DNA of 37,992 nt from TMED23 sp964566055 (GCA_964566055.1 CAZMHI010000049.1:1-37992), one strand, 5' to 3'; shown: positions 15,844-24,783, counted from the first letter of the stretch. Notes: generated by a model not told the origin, from the sequence alone. Numbers and translations are program-made.

Positions 15844-17291
15844 GCCTGCCAGTCAGGAGCAACCAAACGGCGTTTACCATCTTCGGATTTCTGAATATCG
15901 GGTTGATCCATCTCGAGACGATCCCAAAGCTTGCAGGTGACGATCTTGTGTTTTTGATCGAGCCCCTCACAGTAATTCGAATAAGTGCAGAGCCGCACAT
16001 CTTCGCCCCTGCCCTCTTTGGCCTTCAAGAACCAATCAGGATCGGCAAGTGATTGACGGGCAGAGGCGACGATATCCGCCTCCCCGTTTTGGAGGATTTT
16101 TTCGGCGAGCTCGAAGCCGTGAACGCCACCGGCCACCACCACCGGCGTCTCTAAGCCGGCGTCACGGATGGCTTTTCTAATCAACGCGGTCGGCTGGATA
16201 TTGCGGCCATAGGGGCCGAAGCTGTCCGAAATGTAAGCCGGTATACACTCATACCCGCTCTCCCCGGTATAGGGGTAAGCCGCCTCACCGACACCCGGCT
16301 GCTTGGCGTCATCAAACTTGCCGCCCCTGGAGAGCGACAGAAAATCCATGCCAGCCTTGGCCAGTTCAACACCGAAATAAGCGGCATCTTCAACGTCGCT
16401 GCCATTCTCGATGATCTCATCGGAAAGGTATCGGCAGCCCACCGGATAGTCATCGCCAACACGCTCGCGCACAGCGGCATAAACTTCGAGCGGCAGACGT
16501 ATGCGGTTTTCCCGTTCCCCCCCATAACCATCGTCACGATTATTTTTCCGGCTTAGAAAAGACGCCATTGTATAAGCATGGGCATAGTGCAACTCGACCC
16601 CATCAAGTCCGGCTTTTTGCGCCCGCTCGGCGGCATCGGCAAAAATTCCGGGCAGCACTTCCGGCAATTCCCGGATATGTTCATACTCGATATCAGTAAC
16701 GCGCTCCCGGGTCCCCATGCGGAGATTATCCAACTCGCGCTCGGACAATATTTCATCAAGAGCTTCGTCTTCGAGCGCGCTTAGATGTTCGCGGATTTTT
16801 TCTTCTGTCCAATCCTTGGCACCGAGTGCAGCGCGATGATCATCAGTGATTTGCAGGAACCGTTGAAAATATTTTTCTGGTGCCGGGCGGCGGCGGATCG
16901 AGAGGAAATCGATGAGCTGGATAAAAAGTTTGGTCCGGCCTTCACTGGCGCGGCGCACTGTATCTGCGAGATCCTTTATACCGGGGACAAAGCGATCATG
17001 GCCGATCCGCATCAAGGGGCCGCTCGGCACATCGCGCACACCGGTCGCTTCGATGACGATGCAGCCGGGCTGTCCTTGAGCAAACCTTTCATACCAGGCG
17101 AGCACCCGGTCAGTGACGATACCTTCTTCGGTCGAGCGCCACGGCACCATCGCCGGAATCCAGGTGCGCTGTTCGAGATGCAGATTGCCAAAGTCGATCG
17201 GACTGAACCACATCGAATCCGCCGCCTCGGTTTTGCTCGGCCAAACGCCCGGCTCAGGTGCATATTTTATTTTTTCGGCTGGTTTCCACAT
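15840..17291 (-). CDS. NADH:flavin oxidoreductase, Old Yellow Enzyme family
   Basis: This 483-residue FMN enzyme has a TIM-barrel with the OYE signature ELHYAHAYTMASFLSRK...DGYGGERENRIRLPLEV. It includes the paired histidines and tyrosine that bind and protonate the substrate, and the FMN phosphate site VVVAGGVHGFELAEKI with IVASARQSLADPDW. Such enzymes reduce activated C=C bonds with NAD(P)H. After the barrel comes CTYSNYCEGLDQKHKIVTC, which resembles the Fe-S region of the 2,4-dienoyl-CoA reductase branch, but the usual CxxCxxxC start is not complete, and the second flavin/NAD domain of that branch is absent. The start at 17291 has GGAG about a dozen bases upstream. A 26-bp palindrome 25 bases before the start is a likely repressor site. 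The gene is coupled to the serine hydrolase. Confidence 0.88.
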   Translation of the reverse strand: MWKPAEKIKYAPEPGVWPSKTEAADSMWFSPIDFGNLHLEQRTWIPAMVPWRSTEEGIVTDRVLAWYERFAQGQPGCIVIEATGVRDVPSGPLMRIGHDRFVPGIKDLADTVRRASEGRTKLFIQLIDFLSIRRRPAPEKYFQRFLQITDDHRAALGAKDWTEEKIREHLSALEDEALDEILSERELDNLRMGTRERVTDIEYEHIRELPEVLPGIFADAAERAQKAGLDGVELHYAHAYTMASFLSRKNNRDDGYGGERENRIRLPLEVYAAVRERVGDDYPVGCRYLSDEIIENGSDVEDAAYFGVELAKAGMDFLSLSRGGKFDDAKQPGVGEAAYPYTGESGYECIPAYISDSFGPYGRNIQPTALIRKAIRDAGLETPVVVAGGVHGFELAEKILQNGEADIVASARQSLADPDWFLKAKEGRGEDVRLCTYSNYCEGLDQKHKIVTCKLWDRLEMDQPDIQKSEDGKRRLVAPDWQA

Positions 17292-17315
17292 TTGCAGCTC
17301 CGACTCCCTATTCCC

Positions 17316-17341
17316 AAATTAGTTTAAGTCTAAACTAATTT
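17316..17341 (-). promoter_or_regulatory. 26-bp perfect palindrome upstream of the OYE gene, candidate operator
   Basis: AAATTAGTTTA (17316-17326) and TAAACTAATTT (17331-17341) are perfect inverted repeats separated by AGTC. The site lies 25-50 bases upstream of the OYE start, where the promoter should be. Symmetric AT-rich sites of this size suit dimeric TetR- or MarR-class repressors. No such regulator gene is adjacent, so the protein would be encoded elsewhere. Pairing as an RNA hairpin is possible but no U tract fits a terminator. Confidence 0.6.
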
Positions 17342-17375
17342 TTTGTAAAGGTTCCAGAAACATTGCTAAATACTT

Positions 17376-18659
17376 CTAAGGCTGTCGAAATCGCCGCAAC
17401 ATGCGGGCAGATTTTTCGGCGATCTTGGCAATTGATAATGCACCCTTAGCCGGGTCCTGCAGCTTGGCCTGGGCCAGCAATTGAGAGATATTGCCGAGCT
17501 GAGCCGAGTTCGCCATTTGCAACGCCAAGCCAGACCAGCGGTAAAGCTCTGCCGTTTTAAACTGTTTGTTGCCTTCGGCGATGGCGCGCAGTCCGGCGGT
17601 TTTATAGGGCTCAGAAGTCAGCAACCGCTGCACCGCTTCGGCCCCGGCAATATCCTGGAAACTTAGCCGCGCCTTAATCACCTGCAAATAGACAGCCAAT
17701 TTGGACTTAAAGTTTTTGACTTTGTTGGCTTCCGTCATAATTTCGTCGAGATGGGTCCTGGCCTGATCAATATGCCAGGGTTGCCCGGAACTCCCCAAGG
17801 CGGCCGCGAGATGAGCCAGCACCACCAAACGAAAACCGAGCTGTGCCTTGCCAATTTTCTTGAGCGTCGCCTTGGCCCCTTCACTATCGTTAGCCTGCGC
17901 TTGTAAAGATGCAATGCGGGAATAGGCCCACGCACTTTCCCGGCCCCGCACATTCTCAATGGCCGCCAGGGCAGCAGCGAAATCCCCTTTACCGGCATTT
18001 AATACAGCGATCTCAGCCAATGCCCAGGCCTGGGCTGGGCGGGAACGAATAGATTTTGCAAGGCTGCTAGCCTGATCAAACAATCCGTTACGCGCTTGCA
18101 GGGCTGCGATCAAAGCTTGCGACCAGGCACTTTGCCTGCCGCCACTGGTAATACCTTGCGCGACTTGCTGGGCAGAGGCGATATCTCCGTTTTCAGCATG
18201 AGCGCGGGCGATGCGATCAAGCACAGAAGTTTTACCCTTGCCCGAAACTTGTGAGGCAATGGTCTGAGCGGTATCCAGCATGCGGGCAATTTGGGATTCC
18301 GTTTCGATCTCAAGATCAACCACCCGCTTTTGAACTTTGGCGCTATTACCAGAAGCCGGCGCAGCAATTAAAAAAGCCCGATACCAAGCAGCCGCAACAA
18401 GCGACCGCCCCCCTGCCCGGTCATGGGCAAGCCCCAAATTGAACAAGACGCGGGGGTCTGTTGGCGTGGCTTGAAAGGCCGCTTTGAAATATTTAATCGC
18501 CAGGGGCCATTGTTTGCGCTGGGCCATGGCGACACCACGCGCCATCGCATTATCCGCCATTTGCTTTTGGGTCGGTGTTTGGGCGTAAATATCGGACGGC
18601 AGGACGATGCTTAAGCAAGCCCCAACCAGAGTAATTTTTAAAAGTTTCACTATTGGCAT
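17376..18659 (-). CDS. Periplasmic TPR-repeat protein
   Basis: This 427-residue protein has a signal peptide (MPIVKLLKITLVGACLSIVLPSDIYA, cleaved before QTP). It consists almost entirely of alpha-helical pairs with the TPR spacing, for example WPLAIKYFKAAFQATPTDPRVLFNLGLAHDRAG near residues 50-85, then DRIARAHAENGDIASAQQVA and EIAVLNAGKGDFAAALAAIENV. TPR proteins are scaffolds for protein contacts; no enzyme domain is visible. It starts 12 bases after the stop of the larger TPR gene, so they form an operon and may share one complex in the envelope (inference). Confidence 0.85.
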   Translation of the reverse strand: MPIVKLLKITLVGACLSIVLPSDIYAQTPTQKQMADNAMARGVAMAQRKQWPLAIKYFKAAFQATPTDPRVLFNLGLAHDRAGGRSLVAAAWYRAFLIAAPASGNSAKVQKRVVDLEIETESQIARMLDTAQTIASQVSGKGKTSVLDRIARAHAENGDIASAQQVAQGITSGGRQSAWSQALIAALQARNGLFDQASSLAKSIRSRPAQAWALAEIAVLNAGKGDFAAALAAIENVRGRESAWAYSRIASLQAQANDSEGAKATLKKIGKAQLGFRLVVLAHLAAALGSSGQPWHIDQARTHLDEIMTEANKVKNFKSKLAVYLQVIKARLSFQDIAGAEAVQRLLTSEPYKTAGLRAIAEGNKQFKTAELYRWSGLALQMANSAQLGNISQLLAQAKLQDPAKGALSIAKIAEKSARMLRRFRQP

Positions 18660-18671
18660 GAAATTTAGTCT

Positions 18672-20963
18672 CTACTGCTTCGTATTAGCGTTGTTCTTTT
18701 TAGCAAGCTTACTTTCAGCGTGTTTTATGATGTCTTTGATGCCTTGGTCATTGGGCCGGCGCTTCAGGGCTTGTTTGAAATACTCCAACGCTTGTTTCTC
18801 GTTGCCCCGGCGGCCCGCTTCAATACCTTTAACGCTTAAGGCATGCGCTTGATCATCAAGCTTTTTTTGCGAGTGCGCGATAATGTCTTTGATGCCCTGG
18901 TCATTGGGCCGGCGCTTCAAAGCCTGTTTAAAATAACCGAGCGCCTGTATTTCATTGCCCCGGCGGCCCGCTTCAATACCTTTAACACTTAAAGTATGAG
19001 CTTGGTCATCCAGTTTTTTCTGCGAATGCGCAATAATATCTTTGATGCCCTGATCATTGGGCCGGCGCTTTAAAGCTTGTTTGAAATAGTCGAGTGATTT
19101 CAGTTCATCGCCCCGGCGGCCCGCTTCGATACCTTTGACACTTAAGTCATGAGCTTCGTCATCAAGTTTTTTGCGGGTCAGCGCAGCGATATCTTTGAGG
19201 CCCTGGTTTCTTAAAGGGCCTTGCCCACTCTGGCGATTTTTAATCGTATCTTCGGTTACCTTGATTACAGCTTTAAGCCGCTTGTCACTCGGCATTCTTT
19301 CCTGCGCCTGCCTGAAATAAACCAAGGCGCGCCAGGGATCACCGGCTTGATACTTTTTGACGCCCTCAATACTTAATTGCCCGGCTTCGTGCCGAAGCGA
19401 TTCCCGGGCCTCGGTGATCAGATTTTTAATCGCCGGATCATTTGGTTTGCGGACCAGTGCTTTGTCATAGAATGACAATTCTTTTAAAGCGTCGCCGTCT
19501 TTACGGGCCTGCAGGCCTTGCGACATTAATTTATCCGCCTCTGCATTCAAATTCTTCTGCGTGTTTTCAAGCGCCGCTTTGACATCCTCATTCTTCGGGT
19601 CCAAGGCCAGCGCCCGCTCAAAATAATGGCGCGCCCGGCGGTGGTGTCCCTGCTTATCCGAGCGCAGGCCTTCCGCCGTTAGCATTTTGTGCTGATACTG
19701 AGGATCAGCTGCTTGCTCTTTTGTCGGCGGCTTAACCGACCAGCCAAATTTGTCGTAGTTTCCTTTGTCTTCCAGAGCTCTCTTAACCAGCAACCTGTTC
19801 ATCAACTCATGGGTATCTTCCTTTCGCTGCAGGGGCTGGGTTTTGCGTGAACGTTCCCGATCCAGTGCTTGGGCTGCATCAAGATCCTGTAACGCTGCCA
19901 AGGCGTCCTGATCGTTCGGATTGGCTTCGACGAGCTTGACCAGATATTCGCGGCTCTTATGCCAATCGCGATTACCATGCTCCAATGAATCGAGCAACAA
20001 CTCGGCTTTACGGCTGGTCGGAGTTCGTTTGACCGGTATAGGTTCACCAGGAGCAAGGCCCGCCTGACCGGCTCCCTTAACTTTATCGTTCGGCTGATAA
20101 AAATTTAAAGCGTCCTTAGCGTCGTCCGGTTTGCCAATCTCAACTTTATCGGCATTAACCGCCAACTGATCGGACGCCCCCTCTCTGAGATCAACGATCG
20201 CTGAATTTTTATTGCCCTTGCTGAAAAATTCATCTTGGGGACCCATAAAACTAAGACCGTTACCATCCGGCGAGGCATTTGCCGTAACAGCGCCACCAGT
20301 GCCAAAGAACGGCGTGCCACCCGGCGGCGCAAATCCCATGTCGGTGTCCGGCAGCGATCCCAAGGTACCGCCCTGGGTTAAGCTGTCAGCAAGACTGCCT
20401 ATCATATTCTTGAGGCGTTTTTGCTTAGCCGCCCAGGCGGCCCGGCGGCGGCGCTCTGCCCGGCGGCGGCGATCCGCAGCACCTGACAATTCATCTTCAA
20501 CCCGGCGTAAATTTGAAACGATGGTCGGGTGGTTCCAATACTGCAGAGCCTGGCGGTAAGAACTCGCTGCCGAGGACCAGTTTTTCTGGCGTTCATATCT
20601 CAAGCCCTGATCATTGAGCCGATTACCCCTTTGCTTACGCGCCCGGATTGCCAAGCCACGTTGGTAGCCCTGCATAAAACTGTTCATGGCGTTGCCCATG
20701 ATACCCATCATCATGGTATTGGCATTGTAGCCGCCGTAACTGCCGCCTCCACCACCACCGCCCCCCGGACAGGTTATGCCGGAAGTTGTTTGAGTACAGC
20801 CGGCAACACCACGCCGGCGATTAGCCGCTGTGTTGGGTAGTACTTGGGCAATTACTTCGGATGAAACAAAAATTAAGAGGAGCGCAGCCGCAAGCCATCG
20901 GACTTTAACGCCGCATCGCAGATCGGGAGAACTGTATGCTAATTTCAGTAAGGAGTTCGGCAA
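18672..20963 (-). CDS. Large TPR-repeat protein with Gly-rich N-terminus
   Basis: This is a 763-residue protein. I use the TTG at 20963, which has GAGGAG at good distance; the hydrophobic core WLAAALLLIFVSSEVIAQ (about 23-40) then acts as signal peptide or membrane anchor. A Gly-rich stretch (GGGGGGGGSYGGYN) follows, then TPR-like helices (RLNDQGLRYERQKNWSSAASSYRQAL) with an Arg-rich region RRRRAERRRRAAWAAKQKR, a long polar linker, and a C-terminal half of repeated TPRs. The last three repeats are almost identical copies of 51 residues. It probably works outside the cytoplasmic membrane as a scaffold. The downstream TPR gene is 12 bases away. No enzyme motif is visible. Confidence 0.85.
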   Translation of the reverse strand: MPNSLLKLAYSSPDLRCGVKVRWLAAALLLIFVSSEVIAQVLPNTAANRRRGVAGCTQTTSGITCPGGGGGGGGSYGGYNANTMMMGIMGNAMNSFMQGYQRGLAIRARKQRGNRLNDQGLRYERQKNWSSAASSYRQALQYWNHPTIVSNLRRVEDELSGAADRRRRAERRRRAAWAAKQKRLKNMIGSLADSLTQGGTLGSLPDTDMGFAPPGGTPFFGTGGAVTANASPDGNGLSFMGPQDEFFSKGNKNSAIVDLREGASDQLAVNADKVEIGKPDDAKDALNFYQPNDKVKGAGQAGLAPGEPIPVKRTPTSRKAELLLDSLEHGNRDWHKSREYLVKLVEANPNDQDALAALQDLDAAQALDRERSRKTQPLQRKEDTHELMNRLLVKRALEDKGNYDKFGWSVKPPTKEQAADPQYQHKMLTAEGLRSDKQGHHRRARHYFERALALDPKNEDVKAALENTQKNLNAEADKLMSQGLQARKDGDALKELSFYDKALVRKPNDPAIKNLITEARESLRHEAGQLSIEGVKKYQAGDPWRALVYFRQAQERMPSDKRLKAVIKVTEDTIKNRQSGQGPLRNQGLKDIAALTRKKLDDEAHDLSVKGIEAGRRGDELKSLDYFKQALKRRPNDQGIKDIIAHSQKKLDDQAHTLSVKGIEAGRRGNEIQALGYFKQALKRRPNDQGIKDIIAHSQKKLDDQAHALSVKGIEAGRRGNEKQALEYFKQALKRRPNDQGIKDIIKHAESKLAKKNNANTKQ
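18711..19169 (-). repeat. Three near-identical 153-bp tandem repeats coding TPR units
   Basis: The segments spaced exactly 153 bases apart (matching landmarks at 18728, 18881, 19034, with the divergent start of a fourth at 19187) encode 51-residue units. Each contains LSVKGIEAGRRG and FKQALKRRPNDQGIKDII with only a few changes. The nucleotide similarity is so high that recent duplication or gene conversion is likely. Confidence 0.9.
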
Positions 20964-21081
20964 TACCTGCTCCTCTAACCGCTAAATTAGTATGGAGATA
21001 GTATACGCCGAGGTGGTTAGTGGCGCAAATTAGGGAAAATGACTAGCCGTCATTAAGTGAAATCAAAATAATTGAAGCAAA

Positions 21082-21477
21082 TCACGACAACACTTTTTTG
21101 GCCCTGGCATCGTGGATAACGGAATCGATCTTTTCCAGCAGTCGGCGGGGATCAATCGGTTTAAGCAAATATGTAGCACCCCAGGAGGTTGCCTCACTGA
21201 TCGTCGCTAATTCTTTTTTCGCTGACAAAAAAATTACAGGTGCGCTTAGTTTTGGAAAATCTGACTTAATTTTTTTATGTGTTTCGAGCCCGTCCATATC
21301 GGGCATATTAACATCAAGCAAAATGGCAGTGGGTTTTATTTGTTTGAGCAGTTCCAATCCCCGGGCACCACTATCTGCACCATGAAATTCGTAAGCTGCA
21401 TGGTGACTTACGACTTTGATAAATTGGAGAACGGCCGGGTCATCATCAATCGCTAAAATAATCTCTTTAATTGCCAT
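21082..21477 (-). CDS. Single-domain CheY-like response regulator
   Basis: This 131-residue protein consists only of a receiver domain: acidic D11-D12-D13 in ILAIDDDPAVLQ, phospho-acceptor D55 in AILLDVNMPDMDG, S85 in VIFLSAKK and K106 in YLLKPIDP. There is no output domain, so it would act by protein contact, as CheY or phosphorelay intermediates do. The start ATG 21477 has GGGGA immediately upstream; a TTG four codons earlier would overlap that site and is rejected. No kinase is adjacent and the gene stands alone between the TPR operon and the cytochrome gene. Confidence 0.9.
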   Translation of the reverse strand: MAIKEIILAIDDDPAVLQFIKVVSHHAAYEFHGADSGARGLELLKQIKPTAILLDVNMPDMDGLETHKKIKSDFPKLSAPVIFLSAKKELATISEATSWGATYLLKPIDPRRLLEKIDSVIHDARAKKVLS

Positions 21478-21583
21478 TGAGTTCCCCAAATCTCGACACC
21501 ACTAAGCAATATGTTAGCATATATAAACATTTATTATCTATTTAGATATACGGTCGCTAATTTAAAAACAGTGGAAAATAAGT

Positions 21584-22057
21584 GTGATCAAAAAATTACT
21601 TCTTTTTGGAAGTTTGTATCTGCTGCTTGCCGGAGTTGCTATTGGCTATTTTCTGGCAACGGGAAAATTGACTAATGAAGCCAAATTACTTGACCCGGTG
21701 CGGATTGCCGAAGGTAAAATCATCTATGAAGAAAATTGTGCGTCCTGCCATGGTATTAACCTAGAAGGTGAACCCAACTGGGAAACACAACGCGCCGACG
21801 GCTCCTATCCCGCCCCTCCCCAAAATGAAGATGGCCATACCTGGCAGCATTCTGACCGCCAAATTTTCCGCTATATCGAAGAAGGAACCGCCAATTTTTA
21901 TCCACCACCTTTTAAAAGCAATATGCCGGGATACAAGGACACCTTAACCAGCAAACAAATTTGGGCGCTGATCACTTACATTAAAAGCCGCTGGCCGGAA
22001 GAAATCCGGCAAAAACAGATCGCCGCTAATTTTGCCGGTGGCTTTGGTCACCATTAA
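21584..22057 (+). CDS. Membrane-anchored mono-haem cytochrome c
   Basis: This 157-residue protein starts at GTG 21584. An uncleaved-looking N-terminal anchor (IKKLLLFGSLYLLLAGVAIGYFLATG) is followed by a class I cytochrome domain with haem-binding C52-A-S-C55-H56 and the probable axial methionine M114 in SNMPGYKD. The region YPAPPQNEDGHTWQHSD between them is typical of small c-type cytochromes with an ordered haem crevice. It would be periplasmic, tethered to the membrane, and pass electrons to an oxidase or from a dehydrogenase. Immediate neighbours do not form an obvious redox chain with it. The C-terminus ends in FGHH. Confidence 0.88.
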   Translation: MIKKLLLFGSLYLLLAGVAIGYFLATGKLTNEAKLLDPVRIAEGKIIYEENCASCHGINLEGEPNWETQRADGSYPAPPQNEDGHTWQHSDRQIFRYIEEGTANFYPPPFKSNMPGYKDTLTSKQIWALITYIKSRWPEEIRQKQIAANFAGGFGHH

Positions 22058-22198
22058 TAGGTTAACTGGCTAAATTGGTATCACCGATGCCCAACATAGC
22101 CTTTGGCTACGCCTTAAAAAGCGGTATGGTCAGATAATATTTATTCAGTTTAAAAAAAAAATTGATTTTATATAAAAAAATAAATGGGGAAATTATTT

Positions 22199-23401
22199 AT
22201 GCCACCTGATTCAGAATCGCTTGATACTTCAGAACTAGATGCTACCACACCGTCACCGGAAGAACTGGTCGAGCGTGCCCGGAAGTTGATCCCAAGTTTG
22301 CGCAGCCGGACGGCGCAATGCGAAGAAGAAAGGCGCATTCCTCAGGAAAACCTCGATGAAATGTTCGCCGCTGGGCTGTTTAATACCATGAAGCCGAAAC
22401 GTTACGGCGGCTATGAAATGGGCTGGGAAACGCTTTGTGACGTGACCCTGGCTGTCGGTGAAGGCTGTGGCTCGACTGGCTGGATTATGGGAGTTTGCGG
22501 TGGCCATCCGCTGATGATTACTAATTTTGGATTTGAGGTGCAGGATGAAGTTTGGGAAGCAAACCCCAACGCAATTGTTTCTTCTGCAAAAATGACCAGC
22601 GGCGCCTTCAAAAAAGTTGATGGCGGTTATATCGGTAATGGTATCATGGCGATCTCCAGCGGCAGCCAGCATGCCGATTGGTTCTTTGCCGGTGGCAGCG
22701 CAATCGAGAGCAGCGATAAAATGCTTTCCACCCTGATCCCGCTATCAGATGTTACAATCTTAGATACTTGGCAGGTTGTCGGGCTCGCCGGAACCGGCAG
22801 TCACGATCTTGAAATGAAAGACGTCTTTGTACCCGATAATCGCGCCTTTATCGGCGGCACACGCCCCCCAGGCGCAGGCCTTTATGACAACGGCGTTTAT
22901 AAAGTCGGCCACCGAGCACTTGGGCCTTATACTTTGGCCTCGGTCGTTGTTGGTATGGCCATCGGTGCCCTTGATATATTTGTCACCGATATCAAAGAGA
23001 GGACCTCCCGTTTCGGCGCCAAAGTAGCTGATTTTCAAAGCCTGCAGCTGCGTATCGCTGAATCAGCGGCTGAACTCGATGCTGCCAAGCTCTTGATCCG
23101 CCAAAATACGCGGGATGCGATGAGATATATCGGCGAAGGCAATCCGGTACCACGCGATCCGCATGCCAAGCTGATTATGGAAGGCAGTTACGCCTCCGTG
23201 CTGGCGTGTAAGGCAATTGAACGCATCTTTTATGCCGGTGGCGCCGGTGAGCTGTTTCTGGACCGACACCTCCAGCGAATATTCAGAAACGTCCAGGCCG
23301 GGCGGGCGCAATTTGGCCTAAATTGGGATGTCCAAGGTACCAATTATGGCCGCTGGGCGTTGGGTCTAGAGGGCATGCAGGAAACCACGCCTCCACTTTA
23401 A
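22199..23401 (+). CDS. Flavin-dependent monooxygenase oxygenase component, acyl-CoA dehydrogenase fold (HsaA-like)
   Basis: The start at ATG 22199 has GGGGA eight bases upstream; an ATG five codons earlier lacks one. The 400-residue protein has the acyl-CoA dehydrogenase fold. The N-terminal helical part (ELVERARKLIPSLRSR, then MKPKRYGGYEMGWETL) precedes a beta domain with the FMN/FAD region GYIGNGIMAISSGSQHADWFFAGG and GLAGTGSHDLEMKDVFVP, and the final four-helix part contains RIFYAGGAGELFLDRHLQRIFRN. This pattern fits two-component aromatic hydroxylases (HsaA, HpaH-like), which use reduced flavin and O2, more than true acyl-CoA dehydrogenases, since the usual catalytic Glu is not apparent. 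A flavin reductase partner is not next to it. The substrate is unknown. Confidence 0.82.
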   Translation: MPPDSESLDTSELDATTPSPEELVERARKLIPSLRSRTAQCEEERRIPQENLDEMFAAGLFNTMKPKRYGGYEMGWETLCDVTLAVGEGCGSTGWIMGVCGGHPLMITNFGFEVQDEVWEANPNAIVSSAKMTSGAFKKVDGGYIGNGIMAISSGSQHADWFFAGGSAIESSDKMLSTLIPLSDVTILDTWQVVGLAGTGSHDLEMKDVFVPDNRAFIGGTRPPGAGLYDNGVYKVGHRALGPYTLASVVVGMAIGALDIFVTDIKERTSRFGAKVADFQSLQLRIAESAAELDAAKLLIRQNTRDAMRYIGEGNPVPRDPHAKLIMEGSYASVLACKAIERIFYAGGAGELFLDRHLQRIFRNVQAGRAQFGLNWDVQGTNYGRWALGLEGMQETTPPL

Positions 23402-23404
23402 TAT

Positions 23405-24295
23405 TTAGTTTGAGCGAAGCGGAAAGAACCACAGAGTATCGTCATTGAGCGGAGTTTGTTTGCTCAAGAGCGGATTTCCCACTCTGAGAACCTTTCTCTC
23501 CGCCAATTTCGCGCGCGCGATGCTTTTGCTGTAGGTTTTGTTGAATAACGCATCAAACTTTCCGTTATTACGAATTTTGTTAAAGCCGTAACGAATGCGT
23601 TCCGCTAGTCTCCGAGATTCAGGGGCGACGTACAAATATACCGGCATCGGCATACTCATCAGGAGATGAGGTTCAATCAAAATATTTTTATGGGTTTTTG
23701 ATCTGACTTCATACTCACCAAACACTTCATTGATACCACGAGGAATAAAATCAAAACGGTGCCGGTCGAGCATTTTAAACAAACCGTCATATGTTGGACT
23801 CGTGACAATGTCGAATTTGAGCGCCCGCATTACCTTGGTGGTTGTCCATCCAGTTCTCAATCCCACTTGAAATTTTTGCAAATCAGCGTTCAATTTAACT
23901 TTGGCGAACTCAGATTTCTTGTCTTTGTTGATCAAAAGTATCCTGAAGTTGAGCAATCCTTTCCGAATGGGGATCCGAATGGGAATCGTTTTGGCTTCCC
24001 ATTCCCGGTCCGCTGGCGCGGTATATAAATTGATCTTGTCACCATAAAACATTTCCAGCAAAGCGCGATTGCGCGTGATCGGCGGATTAAATCTGAATTC
24101 GTAGGGGCCATATCGGTCGCGTGATTCTTCTAGTATCAATTTTATCAGAGAGAATTTGTAGTCACCGCGTAAATCGATGGCCGACTGTTTAAGCACCACC
24201 TTGACGATGTCCTGAGCCCGGCCCGATGATTCAGTGAAGCCTGCGAATATCAATATGGATATACACAGGACCAAAAGTTTCCCTATTCTGCTCAT
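23405..24295 (-). CDS. Periplasmic solute-binding protein (family 3-like)
   Basis: This 296-residue protein has a signal peptide, MSRIGKLLVLCISILIFAGFTESSGRAQ. The body has two alpha/beta lobes with the pattern of amino-acid-type binding proteins: SLIKLILEESRDRYGPYEFRF (helix after the first strand), RIPIRKGLLNFRILLIN, FQVGLRTGWTTTKVMRAL at the start of the second lobe, and RHRFDFIPRGINEVF. It ends with a helix (RRLAERIRYGFNKIRNNGKFDALFN) typical of the family. No permease or ATPase lies near, so it may be a stand-alone sensor or an orphan. It is convergent with the monooxygenase, four bases from its stop. The ligand is unknown. Confidence 0.75.
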   Translation of the reverse strand: MSRIGKLLVLCISILIFAGFTESSGRAQDIVKVVLKQSAIDLRGDYKFSLIKLILEESRDRYGPYEFRFNPPITRNRALLEMFYGDKINLYTAPADREWEAKTIPIRIPIRKGLLNFRILLINKDKKSEFAKVKLNADLQKFQVGLRTGWTTTKVMRALKFDIVTSPTYDGLFKMLDRHRFDFIPRGINEVFGEYEVRSKTHKNILIEPHLLMSMPMPVYLYVAPESRRLAERIRYGFNKIRNNGKFDALFNKTYSKSIARAKLAERKVLRVGNPLLSKQTPLNDDTLWFFPLRSN

Positions 24296-24656
24296 CGCAT
24301 ATCCCTTCGTTGAAGGTAAAGCAGATACTACTAATAGTCTTAAATTTTGAATTGTTAATTGAGTTTGATAATAGAGCAGCTAGACCGGCTATAAAAGAAA
24401 GAAAAAAATCAATTTATATAGCCGTAAAAATTTAGTTTTTAATATAAAACAATAATTGGTAACGGTGCTAAATTTCGCTGATTTAGACGACGTTTAATAC
24501 AAAAATTAGCCACCGATAGCGGGTCTGGTTGCTCCCGAGGAAACAACAGTACAATTATGATAACCTGTTGTTACTATTTGAATTATAATTATATGTTGCT
24601 ATTTTGTTCTTTTTGGTTTAAAACCATTTTAGTCAACCAGAAAGAGGAAAATTGTC
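24296..24656. other. AT-rich intergenic region with an 8-bp inverted repeat
   Basis: No gene is visible in this 361-base AT-rich stretch apart from the leader of the small peptide gene that follows. AACAACAG (24542-24549) and CTGTTGTT (24565-24572) form a perfect inverted repeat separated by 15 bases, about 85-115 bases before the peptide start. It could be an operator or part of the leader RNA. A TATAAT-like box lies near 24582 but no well-spaced -35 box is clear. Confidence 0.5.
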
Positions 24657-24740
24657 ATGGATACCAAAGTATTTGTTAAAGAGTTTGCCGCCCTTAGTGT
24701 CTTTTTCGCTGCCGGTTATGTCTGGATGGTAATTATCTGA
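24657..24740 (+). CDS. 27-residue small membrane protein
   Basis: This short gene starts with ATG 24657, eight bases after AAGAGGAAA, and ends at TGA 24738-24740. The peptide has a charged start (MDTKVFVKEF) and a single hydrophobic stretch (AALSVFFAAGYVWMVII) long enough to cross or enter the membrane. Composition, ribosome binding site and the long AT-rich leader make it a credible small protein, but there is no recognised family. It lies in the same direction as parE and opposite to the thioesterase. An alternative is a chance frame. Confidence 0.5.
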   Translation: MDTKVFVKEFAALSVFFAAGYVWMVII

Positions 24741-24783
24741 ACGCTGCAGGCCGGGAACTAAACCGACGAAAAGGTTTTACGAC

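Noticed and set aside
22097..22109. Small hairpin TAGCC-TTT-GGCTA between the cytochrome and monooxygenase genes
   Set aside because: Only five base pairs and no U tract; likely chance.
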